Shown here: in pieces, positions 1-9,526 of the stretch
How the letters are laid out: each line of letters opens with the position of its first letter
Numbering within the stretch: position 1 is the stretch's first letter
NCBI RefSeq assembly: GCF_000169175.1
Contig: NZ_AAWS01000028.1
Location: 52,205 to 116,204 of the forward strand
Origin: Microscilla marina ATCC 23134
Lineage (GTDB): Bacteria; Bacteroidota; Bacteroidia; Cytophagales; Microscillaceae
DNA length: 64,000 nt
Direction of reading: 5' to 3'
Made by a program: the position numbers and the translations under genes
Notes under the pieces: generated by a model
What the model was told of the DNA's origin: nothing
The model's input: the letters and a program-made list of their open reading frames with translations, nothing else
The model's database searches: none

Positions 1-662
1 GTATTTACACGGCTACGTCTACCAATGCTCACTACCTCAACGATAAAAATGCCCGCAAAACGATAGAGTCAGGGTTAGATCGCCTCATTATCTCGATTGA
101 TGGCACCACACAAGATACCTACCAGTCGTATCGTATAGGCGGCAAGCTCGATAAAGTATTGGAAGGTACCCGCAACCTGATACGTTGGAAAAAGCAGCTT
201 AAATCAAAGACACCCCATGTGGTTTTTCAGTTTTTGGTAGTAAAACCCAACCAACACCAAATAGCCGAAGTAAAACAACTTGCCAAAGAGATTGGGGTAG
301 ACAAAGTGGGGCTCAAAACTGCGCAGATTTATGACTATGCTCAAGGTTCGCCCCTGATACCTACCATTGACAAATACTCACGTTATGAGCGGCAAGGTGA
401 TGGTACTTATAAAATAAAAAATAAATTGATCAATCACTGTTGGAAAATGTGGCACTCTTGTGTAATTACCTGGGATGGATTGGTAGTGCCATGCTGTTTT
501 GACAAAGATGCTCATTATAGACTAGGCGATGTTCAGAAACAAAGTTTCAAAGAGTTGTGGCAAGGCAAAAAATACCAGCAATTCAGGCAAACCCTCATCA
601 AGTCGCGCAGTCAAATAGAAATGTGTAAAAACTGTACTGAGGGCACTAAGGTCTGGGGATAA
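1..662 (+). CDS. Radical SAM/SPASM domain protein, 3' part
   Basis: The reading frame is open from base 3 of the window, so the 5' end lies outside and the TTG at 159 is not the real start. The visible 219 or so residues begin in the second half of a radical SAM barrel (a LIISIDGTTQDTYQSYR-type strand and loop). They end in a SPASM-like cysteine region: CVITWDGLVVPCCFD, then a GDV..SFKELWQGKKY stretch, then MCKNC. Such cysteines bind the auxiliary iron-sulfur cluster in SPASM enzymes. The CX3CX5CX2C radical SAM motif itself is not in the window. The substrate cannot be told; in Bacteroidota, relatives often sit in cell-surface polysaccharide or peptide-modification clusters. Confidence 0.8.
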   Translation, partial: IYTATSTNAHYLNDKNARKTIESGLDRLIISIDGTTQDTYQSYRIGGKLDKVLEGTRNLIRWKKQLKSKTPHVVFQFLVVKPNQHQIAEVKQLAKEIGVDKVGLKTAQIYDYAQGSPLIPTIDKYSRYERQGDGTYKIKNKLINHCWKMWHSCVITWDGLVVPCCFDKDAHYRLGDVQKQSFKELWQGKKYQQFRQTLIKSRSQIEMCKNCTEGTKVWG

Positions 663-911
663 AAGTAACCCCCAAGCTACAAGTACGCCTCATTAAATGT
701 TTGTGGTTAACCAAATGGGCTGTTGTTGAAAGAATGCGTATGGCCAAGGAAAAAACATAGAAAATTTTCAAGTCTCATTGCTGAAAATCACTCAAAACCA
801 GTATTTTGTCGACGATTTGAGCTACTTAATCCAATACATTGATTTACTTAAGGGCTAAGTCACGTAAAATCAATCATCTAAATCTAAACAATTACAAAAT
901 ACCCGAAATTT

Positions 912-1739
912 ATGTCAGAATTTAAACAAGCTCTTCAAAACTTTTTTAACTCTATTTCTATTGGAGTAGGCGATTGGGGTCTGAAGCTTATTGGTGGACT
1001 TGCCGCCCTCATTATTGGGTTCTGGATCATTCGTATGGTGCTCAAAGCAGTATCCCGCGTATTTGACGCCAGCAAAATTGACAAGACACTTCGCCCGTTT
1101 TTGCTTACTTTGTTGGGTTTTTCCCTTAAGGCATTATTGTTCATCTCTATTGCGGGCATTGTAGGTATTCCTACTGCCTCGTTTGCTGCCTTGATAGCAG
1201 GTGTAGGTATTGCCATTGGTGCAGCATTTAACGGCTCTTTAGGGCATTTGGCCTCTGGGGTTATGCTACTTATCTTTCGCCCCTTCAAAGTAGGGGACTT
1301 GATAGAAACCAATGGTACCTTGGGCTTTGTCAAAGAAATATCTGTATTTGTAACTGAGCTGGAGACCTTTCAGAACAAAACCGAGATTATACCAAATGGA
1401 GCCATCACGTCTGGAAAAATTACCAATTACTCAACCATTGGTAACCTACGGGTAGATATGTTGTTTGCCGTTCGTTATGGTGCCGATGTAGAGGCAGCCA
1501 AAAAGATAGTAATGGAGGTGATGCAAAAAGACCCCAATGTGTTGAACGAACCTGCCCCGCGTGTAGGAGTAAACAATTTGGGAGAGAGTTCAGTAGAATT
1601 GGTAGCATTGCCTTTTTCTACAGTAGAGGGTTACTGGGATGTACACTGGGACACTCGCCAACGAATAGTAGAAGCCTTGGGCAAGGCTGGTTATGAAGCA
1701 CCACTACCACAACGCATTATAACAATGCAGCAAGGGTAG
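912..1739 (+). CDS. mscS: Small-conductance mechanosensitive channel (MscS family)
   Basis: A 275-residue inner-membrane protein. Hydrophobic segments lie near residues 22-45, 60-85 and 88-115. The third carries the Gly/Ala-rich pore helix of MscS (AALIAGVGIAIGAAFNG). It is followed by the MscS beta domain (FRPFKVGDLIETNGTLGFVKEI, then TEIIPNGAITSGKITNYS) and a C-terminal alpha/beta domain with VRYGADVEAAKKIV. The length matches a minimal MscS of about 280 residues. The likely role is osmotic downshock relief. It is a lone gene whose transcript ends at the hairpin just downstream. Confidence 0.93.
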   Translation: MSEFKQALQNFFNSISIGVGDWGLKLIGGLAALIIGFWIIRMVLKAVSRVFDASKIDKTLRPFLLTLLGFSLKALLFISIAGIVGIPTASFAALIAGVGIAIGAAFNGSLGHLASGVMLLIFRPFKVGDLIETNGTLGFVKEISVFVTELETFQNKTEIIPNGAITSGKITNYSTIGNLRVDMLFAVRYGADVEAAKKIVMEVMQKDPNVLNEPAPRVGVNNLGESSVELVALPFSTVEGYWDVHWDTRQRIVEALGKAGYEAPLPQRIITMQQG

Positions 1740-1778
1740 CCCTACATTTTGCGTAAAGCAACTATTGTACGATCAAAC

Positions 1779-1818
1779 AAAAAAGGCTGACGCTTGATTT
1801 CAAGCGCCAGCCTTTTTT
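1779..1818. terminator. Bidirectional intrinsic terminator
   Basis: An A-run, the stem GGCTG(A)CGCTTGA, a short loop, TCAAGCG(C)CAGCC and a T-run. The stem is GC-rich with an A-tract on one side and a T-tract on the other, so it can end both the mscS transcript (+) and the convergent VWA gene (-). Confidence 0.85.
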
Positions 1819-1836
1819 GCTATCAAGCAATCGGCG

Positions 1837-4800
1837 CTATTCTACCCGCTTGCTTTGTGCTTCTTTCACCAATTTATACTTTACATTACGGGCATTTACC
1901 TGTTCATAGTTGCCTTTGCCTTTGGCTACCAGCTTTTCAAGGGTTTCAAATTTTTTGGTCATACTGCCAAAGCTAAACACAGATAGGTTAATTCCTTTTG
2001 TTGCCCGCTTTTCTACCAGTTTATAAATGTATTTACTTATTGGAAACTCACCATCGGTAGCAAGGATAATCCGATTGTTTCCCCCTTCCTTAAAGTTTTT
2101 ACTCATCCATTTGTACGCCAACTTGAAACCTGCCTTTACATTGGTTTTACCTCTTGATCTCAGCTTATCTATCACCGCATTGATTTGCTCTTGGTTGCTT
2201 GCCGAAGTGGGCTTGAGTACAATGGCAGCATCTCCGGCGTAGATCACAATAGACACGTCGTCTTGAGGACGCATAATACTAATAAGGTATTTAAAAGATT
2301 CTTTTAGTAAGGGGAGCTTGTCTTTGCTCGACATAGACCCTGACACGTCTAACAATAGCATCAGGTTATTGTGGGCAAAGCCTTTCATACTGGTCATGTT
2401 TACTCCCTGATAATTGGTATCTGTTTTTATGACAATTTTGGGTGGGGGGAGTTGTTTTATTTTATATGAGTCACAGTCACAAGGTTTCTTGGTACTGGTA
2501 GTAGTACTTTTTCTAATGCGTTTACCCGGCAAACGTTTGCTTTGAGCCTCACGCACCATTTTGTAGGTAATGTTGCCCTGTGCTACTGCTTCAAGATTGC
2601 CTTTGCCCAACGATACCAGCTTTTTTAGTTTTTTATAAGCTTTGAGTTGATCGGCAAAACTAAATACTGACAAGGCAATGCTTTCTTCAGCCTTTTGTTC
2701 AATCATTTGATATAAACCTTTGCTGATACTAAACTCCCCATCAGACGCTAAAATAATACGATTGTTATTGTTGTTTTTATAGTTATTTTGTATCCACTGA
2801 TAGGCGAGTTTAAGACCAGCTTCGCCATTGGTACGCCCGCTGGATTTAAGCGTATCTATTGCTTGCATAATTTGAGCTTTGTATTTGGCAGAGGTAGGGC
2901 GTAGCATTAATTTAGCTTCTGACCCAAATACTACTACAGACACCTTGTCTTCAGGACGCATAATATTTACAAGATACTTCAGGGCGCTCTTGAGCATAGG
3001 CAATTCGTTTTTCATTGATCCTGACACATCTAATAACAACATGAGGTTGTTATGGGCAAACCCTTGCATACTGTTCATGTTTACTACCTCATTGGCATCT
3101 CCGCAGTCACAGGGGGTATACCCCACCTTTTCAAAAGACAAAACTTTAGGGTACAGCATTTTTTTGAGGGTAGGTTGTATTACAACCTTTATCGACTGAT
3201 TAAATTTTTTAATCAGTGTATTGTACTTGTAGTAAAGTCCTTGAATAGTTTGTGCCGATACCCGGTATTTGCCTTGTGCATGAGCTATAGACTCAGTGGC
3301 TTGTACAAAAGACTTCACACTACGCCAGTTACGCTTAAGCCTGCGATTTTTACGGGAATAATCTATTTTTACGTCGGCAAACTCACTGATAAGTGGTGTA
3401 GCCATGGTTTGCTTGAGCAATGCCTGAGATTTTTTCTGCATAAAGCCTTTAGCCGCAAGCATGATGGGTTCGCCCAAGGTTAAGGCTTTATTTAGCATTT
3501 GTTGGGCGCGGCTTGGAGGCAAAGCATTTTTGTTGATTGGATAAGCATTTTTTATTTGTTGAATATTGGCTTGTAACCCATTTCTTTGCGCATCAAATAT
3601 GTCAAACAGGTATTGATAACGCTTGAGAATTTGTTTAGACTTGGCAAACTGGTCTGTTTGATATCCTCGTTTTTTTAAGTATTCGTTTAACTGGTACCCT
3701 AAACCCACCATTTCTTCCAAAATATTTTGAATGTTTTGCATTTGGGCATTGAGCACCAACTGGTAAGCCTGGGGGAGTTTTTGACTGCCTTGCTGTACTT
3801 TGTAAAACAATGACTTGGGATAATAATAATTTCGGGTAAAGTAACGAGGATAATAAATGTACTTTTTTCGGGGACGTTTGGTGCGAGGGTTTACAGGCAG
3901 TTTTTTATTATCAGCTTGTTCTTTTTTCTGGGCTTCTATACGTTTTACTGTCTTGTCGTGTCGCACAATGGTACTTACCAAGCGGTTATTCCGGTTAATA
4001 GAGTGGTTGATACACTCTACGTAATTATTCAAAGCACTTAATACTTTTAAACTAATGGGTTGGTTATGTGACAGCAACGGTAATGGGGGTACTGGTTTTT
4101 TTTGAAAGGTATTGGTTTTAGGGGGTATGTTGCCATTTTTAGGTGTAGGCAAGGCTTGAGTACTAAACCGGGGAGCTACCTGACTATGGTACAAAAAATA
4201 CACTTGATTTCGACGACAATTGTCTACATACTGCTTAAAGTAACTATATACTGAATAACGACTTGAGTAGTAGCTACTTCGGTAGCGAGAGTTTTTGTAA
4301 GTTATAGTGCTTTGGTCCCAAAGCTTCCGACGACTCTCCAGCAAACTGTTGGCGGCTCGTAAAAAACTGGTATAAGACATAATAGCAAAACCACGTATAG
4401 GTGCTTCATTAATGGTAGGCAACGCTTTCAAGTGCTTTTCAAGTGTTTGCACACTCTCTTTCAGTAATGCTTCGTTTACATTTGCCTGAGGCGAAATAGT
4501 TTCTAAACTAAAGGCTATTTTTTGTTGAAAACGATCTTCTGCTCTCAATAACTCCCGCATTTTTCGCTCTACCCTGTGGTGAGGGTCTGAAGCTTTATAT
4601 GTCTGCTTGCCCATACGCAATACTTGGTTTTGCAAGCGTTGGCTTTGTGTCTGCAATTGTGCAAATAGTTTTTCATAGGCAGTGATCACTTCATCATTAT
4701 GAGCAAACTTGTCTTTCTGGTAAGATTTAGAAACATAGTATTGTTTGAGGTCACTCTCAAGGGCAGCAAATTTATCAAAAATACGGTAAACAGCCTTGGC

Positions 4801-5103
4801 TTCAGCATTGAGCCCTGCAATGCCTCCACGCAATGCTTTGTTGTATTTGTCCTTTAACAACGAGGAACGCTTTTGGCAAAAGGGGGCTCTAATATTATAG
4901 TATACACGCTGCATTCGTTTGTAACGCTGTACTTTGCGGTAGTGAGACGATAAGCACCTGAGCATGGTTTTGGCTTCTTTTGACACCTGATCGCTAAACT
5001 GTAGGTAGCGATTCAATGTTTTTTGTCGTTCGGGGCTTAATTGCCCAAAGGAGGGTAAAATGATACCAGAAGCCAGCACAAGGCTTAGAATAAATGCTTT
5101 CAT
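1837..5103 (-). CDS. Large secreted protein with two C-terminal VWA domains
   Basis: 1088 residues with an N-terminal signal peptide (MKAFILSLVLASGIILPSFG, then Q). Residues of about 25-660 are a long, basic, mostly helical region rich in Lys, Gln and Tyr that I do not recognise. Two von Willebrand A domains follow, starting near residues 690 and 915. Each has an intact MIDAS motif (LLLDVSGSM), later Thr (GRTNG / GKTNV) and Asp (ASDGEF / ATDGEF) positions, and a VVFGS/VIYAG strand. Each is introduced by a CDC motif and a NM.SM.GFAHNNLML stretch, so the VWA unit was duplicated. VWA domains bind divalent metal and protein ligands, so a surface or periplasmic adhesion or scaffold role is possible. 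The function of the N-terminal region is unknown. Confidence 0.85.
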   Translation of the reverse strand: MKAFILSLVLASGIILPSFGQLSPERQKTLNRYLQFSDQVSKEAKTMLRCLSSHYRKVQRYKRMQRVYYNIRAPFCQKRSSLLKDKYNKALRGGIAGLNAEAKAVYRIFDKFAALESDLKQYYVSKSYQKDKFAHNDEVITAYEKLFAQLQTQSQRLQNQVLRMGKQTYKASDPHHRVERKMRELLRAEDRFQQKIAFSLETISPQANVNEALLKESVQTLEKHLKALPTINEAPIRGFAIMSYTSFLRAANSLLESRRKLWDQSTITYKNSRYRSSYYSSRYSVYSYFKQYVDNCRRNQVYFLYHSQVAPRFSTQALPTPKNGNIPPKTNTFQKKPVPPLPLLSHNQPISLKVLSALNNYVECINHSINRNNRLVSTIVRHDKTVKRIEAQKKEQADNKKLPVNPRTKRPRKKYIYYPRYFTRNYYYPKSLFYKVQQGSQKLPQAYQLVLNAQMQNIQNILEEMVGLGYQLNEYLKKRGYQTDQFAKSKQILKRYQYLFDIFDAQRNGLQANIQQIKNAYPINKNALPPSRAQQMLNKALTLGEPIMLAAKGFMQKKSQALLKQTMATPLISEFADVKIDYSRKNRRLKRNWRSVKSFVQATESIAHAQGKYRVSAQTIQGLYYKYNTLIKKFNQSIKVVIQPTLKKMLYPKVLSFEKVGYTPCDCGDANEVVNMNSMQGFAHNNLMLLLDVSGSMKNELPMLKSALKYLVNIMRPEDKVSVVVFGSEAKLMLRPTSAKYKAQIMQAIDTLKSSGRTNGEAGLKLAYQWIQNNYKNNNNNRIILASDGEFSISKGLYQMIEQKAEESIALSVFSFADQLKAYKKLKKLVSLGKGNLEAVAQGNITYKMVREAQSKRLPGKRIRKSTTTSTKKPCDCDSYKIKQLPPPKIVIKTDTNYQGVNMTSMKGFAHNNLMLLLDVSGSMSSKDKLPLLKESFKYLISIMRPQDDVSIVIYAGDAAIVLKPTSASNQEQINAVIDKLRSRGKTNVKAGFKLAYKWMSKNFKEGGNNRIILATDGEFPISKYIYKLVEKRATKGINLSVFSFGSMTKKFETLEKLVAKGKGNYEQVNARNVKYKLVKEAQSKRVE

Positions 5104-5238
5104 AACTTTGGTGTTTTATAAATAGGTTCTTAGTGCGTTGGGTGCTGGTGAAAGATAGCAAAATTAATTATGTTTAAAACAACTGTCTAGCCCGTGGTTG
5201 GTTTGATGAAGCGTTTATAAAGAACAAATAGAGGCCAA

Positions 5239-6243
5239 TTAGTAACCAAACCTTCTACGACGAAACTTAGGGCGATGGGGTGATTTATTGATAATAACCT
5301 CAAAACGAAAACCTGCAATGAGATAAAGGTCATTAAAACTTGCTTCCCCACGTTTATCGCGGCGTTCGCCGTATCCTGCCAATACACTATAGGTGTTTCC
5401 ATCGCTGCCTGTCACGTCAATTGTTGGGTGAAAATTTGGAGCACGGGTTTGTCCCGAAACAGCTGCTTGAGTTTCTAACCCACGAGTGGCCATAGTTCTT
5501 GCCAAGTCTGTTTTCAGGTCACCCATATCAGGGTATAGCCCACTTACATCGTCCAGGTGATCAAAAAAGGTGTAACGCAGGGCGAGCTCAAACGATAGTG
5601 ATGAAAAAGGAGTGATGTTCCAACGTGCTCCTATACCGCCAATTGCGGCTGGCTGGATAAGTGAATAAGGTTTAGCGTACCCTGGCTTACCCGACTGTTG
5701 TCCTTCGGTACCCAAAGGCTGTAAATCTACCCAAGAGTTGCTCTGTTCTACCGGAGTTTTGGCCTGAGGACTGTGATGAAACACAGCAGCACCAGCCAAT
5801 ATATAAGGAGTGAATATTCGACGTTGGTTAAACCTTCCTTTGCTGGGGAAAATATCATATACGCCTATTAAAGCGAGCTCTAAAATATTGTTCCGAAAAT
5901 GCAGATTTCTGGCATAACGAAACTTGTGTCGAGGATGATCAGGGTTTGCTGCTTTAAAATCATCCCCCCTTATTTGCCCATAGGTAAGGTCGGCACGCAA
6001 ATGAAAATGGTCGCTAAACTTACGCGAAAGACTAAGGGTAAGGCTAGGGCGGGTAAGGCTAAACTCAGTAGACACATAGTTGCTGGTAGGGTTGAGGTCG
6101 CCAAAATAATGCATTGACCCCAGTTGTACACCAGCCGTCATATAGCTCTCTGTAAAGCGCTTAAATATACGTTGCGCATTAAGTTGAGAGAAACTTACAT
6201 ATAATAAAATCAATGTACATCCTAAAAATCTTTTATAACACAT
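5239..6243 (-). CDS. Outer-membrane beta-barrel protein (DUF6089-like)
   Basis: 334 residues beginning with a signal peptide (MCYKRFLGCTLILLYVSFSQLNAQ). The mature part has the alternating aromatic and polar strands of an outer-membrane barrel. The segment GVQLGSMHYFGDLNP...RPSLTLSLSRKFSDHFHLRADL resembles the Bacteroidota DUF6089 / PorT-like family, and DLYLIAGFRFEVII looks like a final strand. It ends with a very basic tail (RPKFRRRRFGY). It follows the VWA gene's promoter region on the same strand, with a 135-bp gap. Its specific role is unknown; family relatives are outer-membrane proteins, some linked to type IX secretion. Confidence 0.75.
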   Translation of the reverse strand: MCYKRFLGCTLILLYVSFSQLNAQRIFKRFTESYMTAGVQLGSMHYFGDLNPTSNYVSTEFSLTRPSLTLSLSRKFSDHFHLRADLTYGQIRGDDFKAANPDHPRHKFRYARNLHFRNNILELALIGVYDIFPSKGRFNQRRIFTPYILAGAAVFHHSPQAKTPVEQSNSWVDLQPLGTEGQQSGKPGYAKPYSLIQPAAIGGIGARWNITPFSSLSFELALRYTFFDHLDDVSGLYPDMGDLKTDLARTMATRGLETQAAVSGQTRAPNFHPTIDVTGSDGNTYSVLAGYGERRDKRGEASFNDLYLIAGFRFEVIINKSPHRPKFRRRRFGY

Positions 6244-6466
6244 ATCTCCTGTTCCTTACTTTGACCTGATAGCTGACAATTGTCTTTATCTGTGAACTTG
6301 AGTACAAAACTACCCAAAGTGATGTAATATCTTTCAAAAAAACGTCCAAAATACTAAAGCACATATCTTTGACCTGAAAAACTTACGTGAAATTGATGCC
6401 GAAAGCCAAAATTATATAGAAAAACGGAGATTTTTGAGCAAAATGCTGTTCATCGAAGGAAAAGAA

Positions 6467-6489
6467 AACTGCGGCAAGTACCGCAGTTT
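6467..6489 (-). terminator. Hairpin terminator downstream of the UspA gene
   Basis: AAACTGCGG / CCGCAGTTT is a perfect 9-bp stem with a 6-nt loop. Read on the minus strand it is followed by TTTTCTTTTCC, so it fits an intrinsic terminator about 90 bp past the uspA-like stop codon. Confidence 0.65.
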
Positions 6490-6576
6490 GTGAATAAATG
6501 AATTACTCAAAAAAGTAGGAGTGATGTGTGAGCTGTTTTGAATAAATGAAAATGACTTTACTATATTGGTATTGGC

Positions 6577-7440
6577 TTATATATAGCCCAGTTTTAGGTT
6601 TACTGTAAGCACAGGTTTGTCTGAATGATTGACTACACCTTCTGCAATGCTCCCCATAAAGAAATGCCACAAACCTTTGCGTTGGTTGGTAGGAATCACC
6701 ACTACATCGGCATCTATTTCCTTAGAAGCATTCAATACTCCTATTTCTTCATTTTTATCTGAGTAAGTGTGAAATGTGTAATTTTTTAACCTTGACTTAT
6801 ACACAAATTCCTCTTTTCTCTTGTTGAGTTCTTTACTTGTAAGAAAATTATTGGGTGTATTTATATACAACAAATGGATATGATTTCCCCAAAATACCTG
6901 TAATTGTTGCAAACGGTTAAGTGCAATAAACTGCTCTTCTTCAAGGTTAGTAGCAAATAGTACTGACTTAACTTCAAAGTTTTCTACTTTTTGAGGGATG
7001 GCAAGCACTGGACAAGTCATGTGACGCACTAGTTTCTCGGTGTTTGAACCAGTCAGTACTTCTTCCAGACCTGAGGCACCCGAAGTACCAGCCACAATCA
7101 AGCGTACGTCATTCTCTTTAGTAGCATGGTGCTTGGCTTGTTGCAAAAAGTTTCCGGTTTCCACCAATACGTCTATCTCTATTCCTGCATATTGTGCACT
7201 ACCAGCTATGTTTTCAAGTTCAGCCTTGGTAGCTTTTACCATTCGATTAAAGTGTTCTACCTGAGAGTAATCCACCCTAAAATCAGGGTGTATGCTGCCT
7301 TCTGCCATCAACGGTTCTATGACATGAAACAATACAATGCTTACCTCATTTTTTTTGGCACTTTGATTGGCCAAAGAAAAAGCTACTTCTAAAGCATTTT
7401 GTGATTGTTCGGAAAAATCGTAAGGTACAAGTATCTTCAT
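6577..7440 (-). CDS. Universal stress protein with two UspA domains
   Basis: A cytoplasmic protein of 287 residues. Two UspA folds lie in tandem (about 1-150 and 155-287). The first opens with MKILVPYDFSEQSQNALEVA and holds the nucleotide-binding signature G-x2-G-x9-G-S (AGTSG...LTGSNTEKLVRH), followed by CPVLAIP. The second domain keeps only the late part (FMGSIAEGVVNHSDKPVLTV) and lacks the first glycines, so only domain 1 is likely to bind ATP. Such tandem Usp proteins are common in Bacteroidota. It stands as a single gene with its own terminator. Confidence 0.92.
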   Translation of the reverse strand: MKILVPYDFSEQSQNALEVAFSLANQSAKKNEVSIVLFHVIEPLMAEGSIHPDFRVDYSQVEHFNRMVKATKAELENIAGSAQYAGIEIDVLVETGNFLQQAKHHATKENDVRLIVAGTSGASGLEEVLTGSNTEKLVRHMTCPVLAIPQKVENFEVKSVLFATNLEEEQFIALNRLQQLQVFWGNHIHLLYINTPNNFLTSKELNKRKEEFVYKSRLKNYTFHTYSDKNEEIGVLNASKEIDADVVVIPTNQRKGLWHFFMGSIAEGVVNHSDKPVLTVNLKLGYI

Positions 7441-7637
7441 TGGGTGATAGTTATAAAGAATGTTAATCAGCTATTAAGTAACTATGCCAAAATACGTGAT
7501 ATATTCTGGATGATTCTATGATATTTATCAGGCAATATATTATTTTTTGTTCGATCGCTCCAAACATTACTATATAACTCATCAACCCAACACATCAATA
7601 AATCAGATTTGCACCATACCCCACATACCCCTCCACA

Positions 7638-7675
7638 CACAAAGCCCAATTCAAATCAATGAATCAGGCTTTGTG
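7638..7675. other. Stem-loop after the 7711 lipoprotein gene
   Basis: CACAAAGCC / GGCTTTGTG arms with an inner ATTC/GAAT pairing lie 36 bp past the lipoprotein stop codon. The minus-strand side lacks a clear T-run, so it may stabilise the 3' end or be a weak terminator. Confidence 0.4.
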
Positions 7676-7710
7676 CAAGGTATTAAAAACTTTGGAGGAT
7701 TGTTTAACCG

Positions 7711-8133
7711 TTACTCAGACCAATAATTTAATTGTACAAGTACTTGCTCCTTGTCTCCTGTAATTTCAACTGTTTTAGACGACGTTCCAGAGAAATAACC
7801 GTCTTGTGAATCGAAACGGTAAGTACCTGGTTCTAAAACAAAAGTGTCGCCACCATACTGCTGTCCGGGTAAAGGATCAGCATAAATGTATTGACCCGTG
7901 GTTACATTATAAGCTACAGGCTCAAACTGGTAGCCATAGTCACTATATATAATGTTGCCGTTATCATCTACTGCCTGAACTTTTACCTCTACTTCGTCAA
8001 ACTCAACATTAGTGCTTGTGCGGAGGTTGAGTTTAGTTTTTTTTGCTGTGTTTACCGGGGTTACTTCTTCTTGACTGTTGCAGGCGCTCAATGCAGCTAC
8101 GAGTGCAAGAGCTAGTACATAAGATTTTTTCAT
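7711..8133 (-). CDS. Small putative lipoprotein
   Basis: 140 residues from the start at 8133. The frame extends to 8199, but the internal MKKSYVLALALVAALSAC gives a proper lipoprotein signal (lipobox LSAC), so I prefer it. The mature part has an acidic, Thr-rich linker followed by a small beta-rich region (FEPVAYNVTTGQYIYADPLPGQQYGGDTFVLEPGTYRFDSQDGYF) that resembles a carboxypeptidase-like or prealbumin-like sandwich. No family is recognised. It probably faces the periplasm or outer membrane. Confidence 0.65.
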   Translation of the reverse strand: MKKSYVLALALVAALSACNSQEEVTPVNTAKKTKLNLRTSTNVEFDEVEVKVQAVDDNGNIIYSDYGYQFEPVAYNVTTGQYIYADPLPGQQYGGDTFVLEPGTYRFDSQDGYFSGTSSKTVEITGDKEQVLVQLNYWSE

Positions 8134-8199
8134 TTTGGTTGTTTTTTGATGTTTATTCAGGAATACTTGTGTCAAAAAATGAATATGTATTTTGATCAT

Positions 8200-8549
8200 A
8201 TTCCTGAGCTAATTTTCCTTCTTTATGAAGGATGCTCAAACTTATATAAAACCAATTATGTGTAGGTGTTAAATTTTAACATAGTTAGTTTTGCTGTTTT
8301 AAATGCAGTTGATAATCAGTTGTTTATGTTTTTATTTCACAATAACTTAATCACAATATCATTTTGACATTGAACCAAGCTTCGTTTTTTTTGTAATAGT
8401 TTGAGCTTCTTGTCCCGAAAAAAAATGACTGGTTTAATGCTTGGTTTTCCAGCAAATCAACAATGGTCTGGGTAATGAGTTTTTGTGCTTTGTCAAGCCA
8501 ACAGAGAGGTAAATTCGAAAGAAGCAAAGACTGAGAAGAAGTATAATAC
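8200..8549. other. AT-rich intergenic stretch
   Basis: This stretch lies between the lipoprotein gene and the repeat block. I see no coding potential. It probably holds the promoter of the minus-strand lipoprotein gene, but no clear TAnnTTTG element was found. Confidence 0.4.
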
Positions 8550-9119
8550 CCTCCGCGAAGGTCTTACCGCAGGGTGACCTGAGCATAAAGTCAGGAGTTA
8601 GGAGTCGGTCGTCAGTAGCTTTCACTGCCTGATGTGTAAAATTTTATCAGAATGCTTGCTCCATCATTTAGCAAACAACCCCAATACTATCCTCCGCGAA
8701 GGTCTTACCGCAGGGTGACCTGAGCATAAAGTCAGTAGTTGGGAGTCGGTCGTCAGTAGTTTTCATTTCGCGTCATACACCATTGATAAAAGCTTTTTCA
8801 CCCCATCGTGTCAGTAACCAACATAAACTCTACCCTCCGCGAAGGTCTTACCGCAGGGTGATCTGAGCATAAAGTCAGTAGTTGGGAGTCGGTCGTCAGT
8901 AGTTTTCATTTCGCGTCATACACCATTGATAAAAGCTTTTTCACCCCATCGTGTCAGTAACCAACATAAACTCTACCCTCTGCGAAGGTCTTACCGCAGG
9001 GTGATCTGAGCATAAAGTCAGTAGTTGGGAGTCGGTCGTCAGTAGTTTTCATTTCGCGTCATACACCATTGATAAAAGCTTTTTCACCCCATCATGTCAG
9101 TAACCAACATAAACTCTAC
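8550..9119. repeat. 143-bp tandem repeat array
   Basis: Units starting at 8691, 8834 and 8977 are spaced exactly 143 bp apart and are nearly identical. Each starts with a conserved head of about 75 bp (CTCCGCGAAGGTCTTACCGC, then AGGGTGACCTGAGC) and ends with a tail that includes CACCCCATCGTGTCAGTAAC. A further head at 8550 is joined to a different tail. The head can fold (CCCT..GCG with CGC.AGGG). There is no long open frame in a consistent phase; the minus strand of the head reads LRSPCGKTFAEG by chance or by descent. The unit is too long for CRISPR, with no variable spacers. Confidence 0.9.
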
Positions 9120-9491
9120 CCTCCGCGAAGGTCTTACCGCAAGGTGACCTGAGCAATGCCACTCGAAACCTGATAAACAACTTATGTAAGGACTGTTGGA
9201 GTGGATTGGTCATACACAGTGAAACAGGAGAATATTTCAGAAAGGGCACTAAAGTAAAAAACGAGACCCTAACAGAATCTCGTTTTTCTTTCCTAACCAC
9301 AAAGCTTATTAAATATCTTTGGTTAATATATATTCAAACCAAATACCAAAAGCATTTTTGCTTAAAAACTATTTTTTAAGTAATTGATAGTCAGTGAAAT
9401 AAATTTTCATTATTCTGTTTTATCAAAAATGGGAGAGTTACAAAATAGTATATTTTGTACGTTATTTCGTAATGGTTTCGGTATTTCGTTA
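8644..9491. repeat. Large direct duplication, copy A (848 bp)
   Basis: This starts at the sequence TTATCAGAATGCTTG and contains three 143-bp units, a truncated head at 9120, a conserved tail with a terminator-like hairpin, and ends at CGGTATTTCGTTA. It matches copy B at 9527-10088. The length difference is exactly 286 bp, that is two 143-bp units. Confidence 0.85.
9257..9287. terminator. Terminator-like hairpin in duplication copy A
   Basis: AAAAACGAGA / TCTCGTTTTT arms with an 11-nt loop. The A-tract and T-tract make it able to act in both directions. An identical copy lies 597 bp further on. Confidence 0.6.
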
Positions 9492-9526
9492 GTAGGGGTA
9501 ATGTGATTGCCCTCATATATAATAGT

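Noticed and set aside
1..662. Complete gene starting at TTG 159
   Set aside because: The frame is open back to base 3 with radical SAM-like sequence, so the gene is cut by the window edge.
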